From: an uncultured Alphaproteobacteria bacterium
Lineage (GTDB): Bacteria; Pseudomonadota; Alphaproteobacteria; HIMB59
Assembly (NCBI GenBank): GCA_902521795.1
Contig: CABYSX010000004.1
Span: 39,285 to 103,284 of the forward strand
Direction: 5' to 3'
DNA: 64,000 nucleotides
The number at the start of each line of letters is the position of its first letter. The first letter of the stretch is position 1. Made by a program: the position numbers and the translations under genes. Of this stretch, positions 40,703 to 50,432 are shown piece by piece. The notes beneath the pieces were generated by a model. That model had not been told where the DNA came from. It saw only the letters and a program-made list of their open reading frames with translations, and did not search any database.

Positions 40703-43457
40703 CTTCACATCGATTACATAAATTATTATTATTTGAAGATACCTCTGGAAGTACTGTCCAACATCGTTGACATTTTTCTCCATCAGCTAATTTAATTTCT
40801 ACATATATATCTTCATCTTCAAAATTAATTGAGCCATTTGATTTTTCAGTAATATCTTTTATTTCTATATTACTGACAATACACATCTCTGCTAAGTTCA
40901 AATTTTTTATAATTTTAGTTGTATCTTGAGATAAAAAGAGAGTCACTTTTGCTTGTAAGCTTGAACCAATTAATTTTTCATTCCTTTTTAGCTCCAAAGC
41001 TGAAGTAACACTTTTTCTTACTCGTTTAAGTTCATCAAAAACATTTACTAAAGAAATATCTTTATAAGTAAATTCCTCTTCTTTAATATTTTGTAGTAAA
41101 ATGCTTTCACTATTATCGTAACCTCTGCTATTCCATGCTTCCTCGCAGGTAAATGAAACTATTGGGGAAAGCCATTTTGTTAAAAACTCAAATATGATAT
41201 GAAGGCAAGTTGAGGTGGATCTTCTTTTTAAACTTTTAGTGTTATCGCAATACAGAGTGTCCTTTCTGATATCAAAGTAAAACGCTGATAATTCAAGGGT
41301 ACAAAAATTCAATAAAATTGTGTAAATACTATGATAATCATGCTTTTTAACTAATTCCTTGAGTCTTTCATTTAAGTTAGAAATTCTGGTTAAAATATAT
41401 CTTTCTAGCTCGGGCATTTGGTCTGGTTGTATTAAGCCCTTATTATTAAAGTTATTGAGATTTCCTAGAAGAAATCTTAGTGTATTTCTTATTTTTCTAT
41501 ATGAGTCTATTTGATAACTAATTATCTGATTATCAATCTTAAGATCCTCAGAATAATCTGAGGCTACAACCCAGATTCTTAGAATATCTGCGCCGTACTT
41601 GTTAATTATTTCATCTGGAGAGATAACGTTTCCAATGGACTTAGACATTTTTCTACCTTTACCGTCCACAACAAAACCATGAGATAAAATACTTTCAAAA
41701 GGAGCTCTATCTCTTGTCCCACATGACTCAAGTAGTGATGAATGAAACCACCCTCTATGTTGGTCTGAACCTTCAAGATACATAGATGCTGGCCATTGAA
41801 GATCCTCTCTAGCCTCTAATACATAAGAGTGAGTTGAACCACTGTCAAACCAAACCTCTACTACATCTTTTACCTGTTCAAATTCATTGGGGTCATATTC
41901 AGGTGATAAAAACCTTGAGGGTTCAGAATTAAACCAGGCATCACCACCTTCATCTTCATAGATCTTGGCAATTTTTTCTACAACTTTTTGATCTCGCAAT
42001 GGCTCTCCAGTTTTTTTACTCACAAATATTGGTAAAGGAACTCCCCAAACTCTTTGTCTTGATACACACCAATCTGGGCGGTCTTGAATCATACTTCTTA
42101 ATCTTTTTTGTCCTTGTTTGGGAAAAAAATCAGTTTCATCAATAGCCTTAAGAGCTTTAATTCTTAACTCGTTTGTTTCCATTGAAATAAACCACTGAGA
42201 AGTATTTTTATAAACCAAAGGTGCTTTAGATCTCCAGGAATGAGGATAACTATGAACTAATATTCCTTGCGATATTAAATTATTATTTTTTTTGATTTCA
42301 TCACAAACATTTTGATCAACTTTAAAAATATGTTGCCCATTGAATATAGGAATATGATCATAATATATTCCACTTTCATTTATAGTCATGGGTAGTTCTA
42401 AATCATGTTTTTTTCCCAAAATAAAATCATCCATTCCGTGGACTGGACAAATATGCACTATACCTGTGCCTTGTTCTGTAGTTACAAAGTCTCCATGAAG
42501 AATAGGAACTTCGAAATCATAACCAGAGTCATATAATGTATGTTTACAGTATGTCTTTGTAAGCTCATGGCCTTTTATAGAAAAATTGACTGTAAAATTC
42601 TCAATTTTATTTTCTTTGATAAATACCTCAACCAAATCACTTGCAATAATTATATTTCTATTTTCATCGTCGTTTTTAAAACTCAAAGATTTGTATTCAA
42701 TTTCATTATTAATAGCTAGAGCTCTGTTGCCTGGTATTGTCCAAGGAGTAGTTGTCCAAATAACAATTGAGTGTTCTTTTAATTTATCGTTATCCGTTTT
42801 TGAAATTGGGAAACAGGCATAAATTGTTGTTGATTTATGATCATGATATTCGACCTCTGCATCTGCAAGAGCTGTTTTTTCAACTACAGACCATAAAACT
42901 GGTCTGTGTCCTTTATAAATACCACCATTTTCAAGAAACTTTCCTAATTCTCTTACTATTTGAGCCTCCGCATGAAAATGCATGGTTGTATATGGATTAT
43001 CCCAATCACCTATTACTCCCAATCTTTGAAATTCTTTTTTTTGAATAGATATCCACTTAGTAGCAAAATCTCTACATTGTTTTCTAAATTCAATAACAGG
43101 TACTTCATCTTTATTTTTCTTTTTAGCTCGATATTCCTCCTCAATTTTCCATTCAATAGGCAATCCGTGACAATCCCATCCAGGAACATAAATCGAGTCT
43201 TTATTGAGAAGTTGTTGGTATTTTACAATTATATCTTTTAAAACTTTATTGAGAGCATGACCCATATGAAGATGTCCATTTGCATAAGGTGGCCCATCAT
43301 GAAGAATAAATTTCTCTTTAGAGGCAGATTGTTCTCTTAATTTTTTATAAATATCATTTTTGATCCAATTATTGAGGATATCTGGCTCTTTGTTGGGCAA
43401 ATCAGCTTTCATAGAAAATTCAGTCTTAGGTAGAGTAATAGAGTCTTTAATTTCCAT
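40677..43457 (-). CDS. ileS: Isoleucyl-tRNA synthetase
   Basis: DGPPYANGHLHMGHALNKVLKDI; YLEGSDQHRGWFHSSLL; KMSKSIGNV; C-terminal zinc motif CQRCWTVLPEVSSNNNNLCNRC. Confidence 0.97.
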   Translation of the reverse strand: MEIKDSITLPKTEFSMKADLPNKEPDILNNWIKNDIYKKLREQSASKEKFILHDGPPYANGHLHMGHALNKVLKDIIVKYQQLLNKDSIYVPGWDCHGLPIEWKIEEEYRAKKKNKDEVPVIEFRKQCRDFATKWISIQKKEFQRLGVIGDWDNPYTTMHFHAEAQIVRELGKFLENGGIYKGHRPVLWSVVEKTALADAEVEYHDHKSTTIYACFPISKTDNDKLKEHSIVIWTTTPWTIPGNRALAINNEIEYKSLSFKNDDENRNIIIASDLVEVFIKENKIENFTVNFSIKGHELTKTYCKHTLYDSGYDFEVPILHGDFVTTEQGTGIVHICPVHGMDDFILGKKHDLELPMTINESGIYYDHIPIFNGQHIFKVDQNVCDEIKKNNNLISQGILVHSYPHSWRSKAPLVYKNTSQWFISMETNELRIKALKAIDETDFFPKQGQKRLRSMIQDRPDWCVSRQRVWGVPLPIFVSKKTGEPLRDQKVVEKIAKIYEDEGGDAWFNSEPSRFLSPEYDPNEFEQVKDVVEVWFDSGSTHSYVLEAREDLQWPASMYLEGSDQHRGWFHSSLLESCGTRDRAPFESILSHGFVVDGKGRKMSKSIGNVISPDEIINKYGADILRIWVVASDYSEDLKIDNQIISYQIDSYRKIRNTLRFLLGNLNNFNNKGLIQPDQMPELERYILTRISNLNERLKELVKKHDYHSIYTILLNFCTLELSAFYFDIRKDTLYCDNTKSLKRRSTSTCLHIIFEFLTKWLSPIVSFTCEEAWNSRGYDNSESILLQNIKEEEFTYKDISLVNVFDELKRVRKSVTSALELKRNEKLIGSSLQAKVTLFLSQDTTKIIKNLNLAEMCIVSNIEIKDITEKSNGSINFEDEDIYVEIKLADGEKCQRCWTVLPEVSSNNNNLCNRCEDVWKSFQQ

Positions 43458-44382
43458 ATTTTAATATTTTCTTAGCTTCAGCGATATCTATGTTAATTTG
43501 ATTTAATAATTCTTTTATATCATTAAATTTTTTCTCTTGTCGAATTTGTTTGTGAAATAATATTTCTATATTTTTTCCATAAATATCATTATCAAAATCA
43601 AATAAATAAGCTTCAACAATTGGTTTATCTTTATTAAATGTCGGTCTAATGCCAAAATTAACAATACCAAAATAAGTATTTCCCTCTATTAAAGTTTCAA
43701 CTGCGTAGACTCCATATGGAATAGTAATTGTATTTAATGGATACTCTAAATTAGCAGTAGGAATGCCTATTGTGCGACCTCTCTGATCTCCTTTTATAAC
43801 TTTACCAGCAACGCTGAAATTTCTTTCTAAATCCTTATTAGCTAATTCGAATTTACCAGATTTAAGATTTTCTCTAATTGCACTAGAGGATATTTTGTTA
43901 CTATTGTGATCATTAAGAATTAATCCAATTTCCTCTAATTCAATTTTATTTTTTTCACAAAATATTTTAAGTGTATCTATGTTTCCTTTTCTTTGGTTAC
44001 CGTATTGGAAGTCTTTACCTATTAAAATTCTCTTAGAATTAAGTTTTTCTAGTAAAATTTTATCCTCAAACTCATTGTGACTCAATTGTGTAAATTTATC
44101 ATTAAAGTTTAAATCAATTAAATAGTCTAAACCTAAGTCTTTTAGGATCTCTTTTTTTTTTGATTGGGAATTAATCATAAAATTTTTTTGTTTATTAAAA
44201 TAAATTTTTGGATGAGGTGTGAATGATAAAATCGCAGATTTTAAATTAGATTTTTTAGTTTGCTGTATTAAATTCTTAATTATTTCTCTATGACCCTTGT
44301 GAATTCCATCAAAATTACCTATTGTTAAACATAATTTTTCATCAATATTAATTTGATCGAAACTATTACTTAAATATTTCAT
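43447..44382 (-). CDS. ribF: Bifunctional riboflavin kinase/FAD synthetase
   Basis: LTIGNFDGIHKGHREII; IGKDFQYGNQRKGN; VIKGDQRGRTIGIPTANLEYP. Confidence 0.94.
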   Translation of the reverse strand: MKYLSNSFDQINIDEKLCLTIGNFDGIHKGHREIIKNLIQQTKKSNLKSAILSFTPHPKIYFNKQKNFMINSQSKKKEILKDLGLDYLIDLNFNDKFTQLSHNEFEDKILLEKLNSKRILIGKDFQYGNQRKGNIDTLKIFCEKNKIELEEIGLILNDHNSNKISSSAIRENLKSGKFELANKDLERNFSVAGKVIKGDQRGRTIGIPTANLEYPLNTITIPYGVYAVETLIEGNTYFGIVNFGIRPTFNKDKPIVEAYLFDFDNDIYGKNIEILFHKQIRQEKKFNDIKELLNQINIDIAEAKKILKYGN

Positions 44383-44390
44383 AATAAGTA

Positions 44391-44852
44391 TTAAATAGAA
44401 TGATATTTGCTCTTGTAGTATATGAGAGGTTTTTTTGTATTCAATTTCATATAGTTAATAATTAAACAAATAATTATAGTGTGATCTCCAGATTTAATTT
44501 TTTTTTCAACTTTTGCCTCAATTAAACCTAAGGACTCAGGAAAGTAAGGGACTTTATTTCTTGAAATATTATATTTTGTATCAATCCATCTATTTTCCAA
44601 TGGTCCTGCAAATTTATTAGATAATTTAAGTTGAGATTTAGCTAAAAAATTCACATTTAAAGGACTATTTAATTTAAATGTTTTTAAATTCAAGTTCTCA
44701 TTTCCAAGACAAAATAAAAATTTTGGAGGTTTTAGAGATAGACTTGAGAAAGAATTTACTGTGCATCCAAAAAATTGTTTTTTATTTATGCCATTTGTTA
44801 CAATTGTAATACCCGTAGAGAAAAGTGAGAAAACTGATGTTAAATTTTTCAT
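44391..44852 (-). CDS. Flavin reductase-like domain protein
   Basis: FSTGITIVTNGINKKQFFGCTVNSFSSLSLKPPKFLFCLG. Confidence 0.86.
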   Translation of the reverse strand: MKNLTSVFSLFSTGITIVTNGINKKQFFGCTVNSFSSLSLKPPKFLFCLGNENLNLKTFKLNSPLNVNFLAKSQLKLSNKFAGPLENRWIDTKYNISRNKVPYFPESLGLIEAKVEKKIKSGDHTIIICLIINYMKLNTKKPLIYYKSKYHSI

Positions 44853-44866
44853 TTTTTATTTATTAG

Positions 44867-44952
44867 TGGTAGCGCTGGAGAGACTCGAACTCTCACGAAG
44901 TTGCCCTCACCGGATTTTGAATCCGGCGCGTCTACCATTCCGCCACAACGCC
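44867..44952 (-). tRNA. tRNA-Leu (anticodon CAA), CCA encoded
   Basis: Reverse complement GGCGTTGTGGCGGAATGGTAGACGCGCCGGATTCAAAATCCGGTGAGGGCAACTTCGTGAGAGTTCGAGTCTCTCCAGCGCTACCA with long variable arm. Confidence 0.95.
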
Positions 44953-45049
44953 TTAAAATAATCTTATTTACTTATATTATTAAGTTAAATTAGGCAAATT
45001 GATAACTAATTGTGTATTTATTTAAATTTAAGAATAATATCTCGATACT

Positions 45050-45646
45050 TTGGAATACATTTATTTTATGGCGCCTATACTTACTTTCGCAATGACTGCA
45101 GCCATTACACCAGGACCTAATAACATAATTCTTTCTACTAATGCTGTGAATTATGGTTTTAAGGAAACGATACCCTTGATATTGGGAGTCTTTTTTGGAT
45201 TTTTGTCAGTTTTAAGTCTTTGTTTGTTGGGTATAGGTGAGGTTTATGAGAGTTTTCCTAATTTTAAGATCTTCATAAAAATAATCGCAACAATCTTCTT
45301 AACTTATCTTGCCTATAAAATTTTTAATTCAAGTGAATTTTCAGATAATAGTAGTAAAAAAAGATTTACCTTCAGAGATATCTATTTTTTTCAGTTAATT
45401 AATCCCAAAGCTGTATCAATCTCAATGTCGAGCTCTGCAATATTTATTCAAAACCAATTCTCATATTTAGAGGAGTTTGTTTTAATATTTATATGTTTTA
45501 CAATTTCAACATCTACAAGCGCTATAGTTTGGGCAGCGATTGGTCACTCATTTAGAAAATATCTTAATGATAAAAGAAAAATAATTTTTTTTAATAGGGT
45601 TATGGCTGTGTTATTATTAGGTTGTATATTTTTTATAATTTTATGA
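45050..45646 (+). CDS. LysE/RhtB family amino-acid exporter
   Basis: MTAAITPGPNNIILSTNAVNYGFK; FFQLINPKAVSISM; multi-TM. Confidence 0.88.
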   Translation: MEYIYFMAPILTFAMTAAITPGPNNIILSTNAVNYGFKETIPLILGVFFGFLSVLSLCLLGIGEVYESFPNFKIFIKIIATIFLTYLAYKIFNSSEFSDNSSKKRFTFRDIYFFQLINPKAVSISMSSSAIFIQNQFSYLEEFVLIFICFTISTSTSAIVWAAIGHSFRKYLNDKRKIIFFNRVMAVLLLGCIFFIIL

Positions 45647-47211
45647 AGATAAACTTATTTAAATTAACTTTCTTTTTAATAATCAGTTTCTTACTACTTA
45701 CCCCTATTGCCTTAGTTATATCAAATGGACTAGGTGCAGTTTTTTTAACAAAAGATCTTTATATAAATAGATATTTGATTGGATCTACAAAACTTATATT
45801 AATGGTAAGTATTTTTGTAACTGTAATAAGTGTTCCATTAGCTTGGGTCATTACTATGACTGAATTTTGGGGACGAAAAATTTTACAGATATTAGCTATA
45901 TTGCCATTAGCTGTTCCAGCTTATATCTCAGCATATACATATGCTGAAATTTTAGAACCGGGAGGATTTATTTCTTTAAAATTTTTATTCTATGATGGTT
46001 ACTCTATAAGAAATAGTTTAATAGCCTCTCTAATTATATCTTTATCTTTTTTTCCTTATGTTTATATCTTAACCAGAATTGCAATTATAAACTTTTCAAC
46101 AAGGTATATCGAAGCTGCAAAGACTCTTGGAAAAAACCCATATCAATGTTTCTTTAAAATTGGTTTGCCTATGGCCTTACCTGGAATAGCCGCAGGTTTA
46201 GCGTTGGTTTTAATGGAAACTGTAAATGATTTTGGAGTTGCAGATTTTTTTGGCTTACAAACTCTATCAGTTGGAGTTTTTCATTATATCGCAATATTAA
46301 ATGACCTACCTATGGCTTTTCTTTTGGCCTTAATTATTATTTTACTAATGAGTTTATTGTATTTTTTTGAACAGAAAATAAGAGGAAAAAGAAAGTTTCA
46401 TAATGATAGTTATGAAAATGTTCAGTGGTCAAAATATAAGCTGGGAAAATTCATGGGAATATTTGTGCTAATTAGTGGTGTTTTACCAATTTTATTTGGC
46501 TTTGTTTTACCCCTCATTTTTGTAATTTATACATTTTTTAATAATATGAATTTTATTGATTTTAATAACTATTTTTTCTCTTTATATAATTCAATCCTCT
46601 TAGGAATTATTGCTGGAGTTGGTTGTGCTATAATATCAATTTTTATAAGTTATTACTCAAGATTCACAAATAACAATTATATTTTATATTATAAAAAAAT
46701 AGTAAACATCGGTTATGCAATACCTGGTGTGGTTATAGCATTAGGAGTGCTCTTCTTTTTATTCTACTTTGATCGCTTGACAGCTCTTTCACTATCCACG
46801 ACATTACTGGGCTTGTCTTTAGCCTTAATAATTAGACTAATTGCTCTATCAAACAATTCTTTAGATTCTGGAATGGAAAAAATTGGTAAATCAATTGATG
46901 ATGCATCAAGATTAATTGGGAGAAGATCATCAACAACATATTTTCGAATTATATTACCTCAGGTTAAGTTAAGTATTTTGGCAGGATTTTTTTTAGTTTT
47001 TGTTGATACGGTAAAAGAGTTACCAATTACTTTATTACTTAGACCCTTTAACTTTGATACACTTGCAACAAGCCTATATGAATACTCATCAAATGAAATG
47101 TTTGAGTATGGCAGCTTACATGCCTTAACAATTATTTGCTTTCTATCCTTCGTAATTTATTTGTTTGATAATGTATTGGAAAAAAGAATGTTATTAAAAA
47201 CGAAAAAATAG
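45643..47211 (+). CDS. ABC transporter permease, ferric iron (FbpB/AfuB) type
   Basis: EAAKTLGKNPYQCFFKIGLPMALPGIAAGLALVLMETVNDFGVADFFGL; second EAA loop DASRLIGRRSSTTYFRIILP. Confidence 0.9.
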   Translation: MKINLFKLTFFLIISFLLLTPIALVISNGLGAVFLTKDLYINRYLIGSTKLILMVSIFVTVISVPLAWVITMTEFWGRKILQILAILPLAVPAYISAYTYAEILEPGGFISLKFLFYDGYSIRNSLIASLIISLSFFPYVYILTRIAIINFSTRYIEAAKTLGKNPYQCFFKIGLPMALPGIAAGLALVLMETVNDFGVADFFGLQTLSVGVFHYIAILNDLPMAFLLALIIILLMSLLYFFEQKIRGKRKFHNDSYENVQWSKYKLGKFMGIFVLISGVLPILFGFVLPLIFVIYTFFNNMNFIDFNNYFFSLYNSILLGIIAGVGCAIISIFISYYSRFTNNNYILYYKKIVNIGYAIPGVVIALGVLFFLFYFDRLTALSLSTTLLGLSLALIIRLIALSNNSLDSGMEKIGKSIDDASRLIGRRSSTTYFRIILPQVKLSILAGFFLVFVDTVKELPITLLLRPFNFDTLATSLYEYSSNEMFEYGSLHALTIICFLSFVIYLFDNVLEKRMLLKTKK

Positions 47212-47619
47212 TTATTTAAATTTTTTCATTAGCTTTAATGTTTCATCACTAACGTGGTGTTCTATGCCTTCACTATCATTTTCTGCGGTCTTTCTAGAAA
47301 CACCTAACTTAATTAAAAAATTATAAACAATCTCATGTTTTTCTTTCGACTGAGTTGCTAATTTTTCTCCCTCTTCTGTTAAAAATATTGATCGGTAAGG
47401 TTCAGATTTTGCCAATTTAAAGTTTATTAAACGCTTTAAATTTTTATTAACAGTGGCTTGCGATACACCAAAATGTTGAGCAAGATCAGCGTTTTTAACA
47501 TCGCCTTTATTTTGTAAAATTTCTTGAATAGCTTCAACATAATCTTCGAGTATTTCATTTTTATTTTGACTTCTAATATTTGAAAATTGGAATGGCTCAC
47601 TAGATCTAGTGTTTTTCAT
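47212..47619 (-). CDS. mntR: MntR-like DtxR-family metalloregulator
   Basis: EDYVEAIQEILQNKGDVKNADLAQHFGVSQATVNKNLKRL; EGIEHHVSDETLKLM. Confidence 0.87.
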   Translation of the reverse strand: MKNTRSSEPFQFSNIRSQNKNEILEDYVEAIQEILQNKGDVKNADLAQHFGVSQATVNKNLKRLINFKLAKSEPYRSIFLTEEGEKLATQSKEKHEIVYNFLIKLGVSRKTAENDSEGIEHHVSDETLKLMKKFK

Positions 47620-47693
47620 AGCTGAATAAATCTATTTGTATAATTATAAAAAGTAAAGATTTGTTTGACTAATTTTTAGTTATATCTATATTG

Positions 47694-47709
47694 TTTAGCC
47701 TAGGCTAAA
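47694..47709. promoter_or_regulatory. Perfect 16-bp palindrome TTTAGCCTAGGCTAAA, candidate MntR operator
   Basis: Self-complementary sequence in the mntR/exporter intergenic region, 4 nt before the exporter ATG. Confidence 0.7.
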
Positions 47710-47713
47710 TATA

Positions 47714-48841
47714 ATGACAGAATTAGTAATACAATTAGGTAAAAAATTTCAATATTTACGATTTTCTAAAATATTTCTTTTTATGTGCATTCTGCTTCTT
47801 CTTTTTTTTGAAGAAACTAGAGATATTTTAATTTCTTCCTCAAGTGATGCCTATATTGCTGTATCTAGCTTTGTGGGAGTAACTCTTCTTTTATTTGTAA
47901 TTCTTGAAAAGAAAAACTTTAATTTACAAAAACTAATTTTACAAAATAGAAAGTTTGAAGTTCCTATCTGCTCTTTATTAGGTGTAATACCTGGGTGTGG
48001 TGGTGCAATTATGGTAATGAGTTTATTTACTCGAAGAGTTGTATCTTTTGGAGGTGTTCTTGCTGCACTAATAAGTACGATGGGTGATGCTGCTTTTCTT
48101 CTCATAGCAACAAAACCTCAAGCTGCTTTGATCATACTCCCAGTAACTTTTATAGTTGGTATGATTTCAGGTTATATAGCACAACCTTTTACAAAAAATT
48201 TTTTACAAAATAAAATTAATAAAAATTTAAATTCAACGCATCTACCTAAAAATAAAACATCTAATAAGTTTTATAATATTTGGTTTTTATTTTTAGCTCC
48301 TGGATTTGCTTTTGGGATGTTAAATGCTTTTAATATTGACTTAAGTTTTAATTTTCTTGGGATTAATTTTATTGAAATGATGGCATTTATTTTAGCTATA
48401 TACTGTGTCTTATTATGGGTTTTAAATCCTTTAACAGATATTCAAATGGCTTCAATTCATGAAAACTCTTATAGAAAAGTTGTAGACACAACTTGTTTTG
48501 TAACAGTTTGGGTAATTATTTCTTTTGTTATTTACGAATTAATTGATTTGTCGACTAATGGTTTAATATTTGAGTCTTTGATATTATTTGGACCTTTTGT
48601 ACCGCTGTTAGCTATATTAATTGGTTTTATTCCTGGATGTGGACCTCAAATTATGATCACATCCATGTATGTGAGTGGGCAAATTCCTATGTCTGCTCAA
48701 ATAGGCAATTCTATATCGAATGATGGAGATGCTCTTTTCCCTGCTATAGCAATTTCAGCGAAGGCCGCAATAGTAGCTACACTTTATAGTGCTATACCTG
48801 CTATTATAATTGCTTATCTTTGGTATTACCTTATAGGTTAA
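47714..48841 (+). CDS. Putative 10-TM metal exporter (ArsP_2-like)
   Basis: Two internally homologous segments GVIPGCGGAIMVMSLF...STMGDAAFLL and GFIPGCGPQIMITSMY...NDGDALFPA; divergent from mntR. Confidence 0.72.
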   Translation: MTELVIQLGKKFQYLRFSKIFLFMCILLLLFFEETRDILISSSSDAYIAVSSFVGVTLLLFVILEKKNFNLQKLILQNRKFEVPICSLLGVIPGCGGAIMVMSLFTRRVVSFGGVLAALISTMGDAAFLLIATKPQAALIILPVTFIVGMISGYIAQPFTKNFLQNKINKNLNSTHLPKNKTSNKFYNIWFLFLAPGFAFGMLNAFNIDLSFNFLGINFIEMMAFILAIYCVLLWVLNPLTDIQMASIHENSYRKVVDTTCFVTVWVIISFVIYELIDLSTNGLIFESLILFGPFVPLLAILIGFIPGCGPQIMITSMYVSGQIPMSAQIGNSISNDGDALFPAIAISAKAAIVATLYSAIPAIIIAYLWYYLIG

Positions 48842-48864
48842 ACCTATTTATTTATAAATTCGTT

Positions 48865-49434
48865 ATGGTTTGGAAGAACTTACATATATATGTTGAAAGA
48901 AAATCTAAATCAAAATTTTCACAATATTTTTTATCAATAGTTGCTTTCATTGAAAGTATTTTTTTTCCAATACCACCAGATTTGATATTGATACCAATCG
49001 TTTATTTCAATCCAAATAAATTTTTAGTAACAGCTTTGAATTGTACAATCTTCTCTGTAATTGGGGGTGCTTTCGGATACTTTATTGGGTATTTCATTTT
49101 TGAAGCTGTTCAATCTTATTTTGATATGAGCAAACAAACTAAATTTATTAATTTTTATAATGATTGGGGTATTTTTGCAGTTTTTCTTGGAGGCTTCACT
49201 CCAATACCATATAAAATTATTGCTTTAACAAGTGGTTACTCTCAGTTCAATTTTATCTATTTTATATTTCTTTCGGTGCTATCTAGGGGTTTGAGATTTT
49301 TTATTATAGCTTTTATTATTAAACAGTTTGGAGGTATAGGAATGCAAATTTTAAAAAGAAATAAATTATTAATTTTTGTTCTAATTCCTATTGGAATTGT
49401 CTTTCTAATTTATTTATTATTTTACCATGATTAA
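48865..49434 (+). CDS. VTT/DedA (YqaA-like) membrane protein
   Basis: FIESIFFPIPPDLILIPIVYFNP; GGAFGYFIGYFIFE; FTPIPYKIIALTSG. Confidence 0.88.
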   Translation: MVWKNLHIYVERKSKSKFSQYFLSIVAFIESIFFPIPPDLILIPIVYFNPNKFLVTALNCTIFSVIGGAFGYFIGYFIFEAVQSYFDMSKQTKFINFYNDWGIFAVFLGGFTPIPYKIIALTSGYSQFNFIYFIFLSVLSRGLRFFIIAFIIKQFGGIGMQILKRNKLLIFVLIPIGIVFLIYLLFYHD

Positions 49435-49897
49435 AAAAAGTCACATTTTTATTATTGTTTTTTTATTTTCACTTACAGCCATGTCTTTTGCGTTTATATT
49501 GCAATATGCTTATGGTCATAACCCTTGTAAATTGTGTGTATACCAGAGAATTCCATACTATTTAATTTTAGTACTGGGAATATTCTACTTTTTCATTAAA
49601 AAATATTTCAAATTTGTTTATTTGTCTTTAATAGTCTTAATATTTTTTGAATTGGCGATATCTGGTTATCACTCTTTGACTACATTTGGTGTTATCGAAT
49701 ATACTGGATGTGAAGCCGCCTCACTCCCCACAGATATAAACAAATTAAAAGAGGAGTTGATGTCTAACTCTCTAATTACTACTTGTTCTGATGCCAATTT
49801 GCCCTACTTTGGTATTCCTTTATCGGTTTATAACTTCTTGTTTTCAATAACTTTTCTGATATTAATTATTTTCAATGCCTACAAAAAAGAAAAATAA
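49427..49897 (+). CDS. dsbB: Disulfide bond formation protein DsbB family
   Basis: NPCKLCVYQRIPYY (CxxC); four TM; second Cys pair region. Confidence 0.9.
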   Translation: MIKKSHIFIIVFLFSLTAMSFAFILQYAYGHNPCKLCVYQRIPYYLILVLGIFYFFIKKYFKFVYLSLIVLIFFELAISGYHSLTTFGVIEYTGCEAASLPTDINKLKEELMSNSLITTCSDANLPYFGIPLSVYNFLFSITFLILIIFNAYKKEK

Positions 49898-50432
49898 AAC
49901 TCTTAATAACGAGGACAAAAAATTAATCGAAGAAATTATAAGAGTTGATCATGCAGGTGAGCATGGTGCTACACAAATTTACCGCGGTCAATTAGCTGTC
50001 TTTAAAGAAAACACAGAGTTTGGAAAAGAAATCAAAGAAATGGCCGATCAAGAAGAGATACATAAATCTACTTTTGATGAATACATTGTTAAAGAAAACG
50101 TAAAACCTACTGCCTTATTTCCATTTTGGAATTTAGCTGGCTATGCACTTGGGCTAGGTACTGCTTTGATGGGAAAAAAAGCAGCAATGGCATGCACAGT
50201 TGCTGTCGAAGAGGTTATTGGTCAACATTATGATGAGCAAGCAAAGGAACTCTCTCAAAGAAAAATAAAACCAGATTTATTGAAGACTGTTAAAAAATTC
50301 AGAGAGGATGAGCTGGAACATCATGATACTGGTGTTGAACATCAAGCAGAAATGACAACTGGATACATCCTTTTATCGAAAACTATAAAGCAACTTTGTT
50401 ATACAGCTATAAAAATAACAAAAAAATATTAA
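49875..50432 (+). CDS. coq7: Ubiquinone biosynthesis demethoxyubiquinone hydroxylase
   Basis: EIIRVDHAGEHGATQIYRGQL; ACTVAVEEVIGQHYDEQ; EDELEHHDTGVEH diiron motifs. Confidence 0.95.
   Translation: MPTKKKNKTLNNEDKKLIEEIIRVDHAGEHGATQIYRGQLAVFKENTEFGKEIKEMADQEEIHKSTFDEYIVKENVKPTALFPFWNLAGYALGLGTALMGKKAAMACTVAVEEVIGQHYDEQAKELSQRKIKPDLLKTVKKFREDELEHHDTGVEHQAEMTTGYILLSKTIKQLCYTAIKITKKY

Noticed and set aside
40703-40783. Extended N-terminus of the lspA ORF
   Set aside because: The upstream 27 residues overlap ileS and are not LspA-like; the internal Met at 40702 is preferred.
42586-43241. Three plus-strand ORFs (78-93 aa) inside ileS
   Set aside because: Antisense to strongly conserved ileS sequence; no domain motifs.
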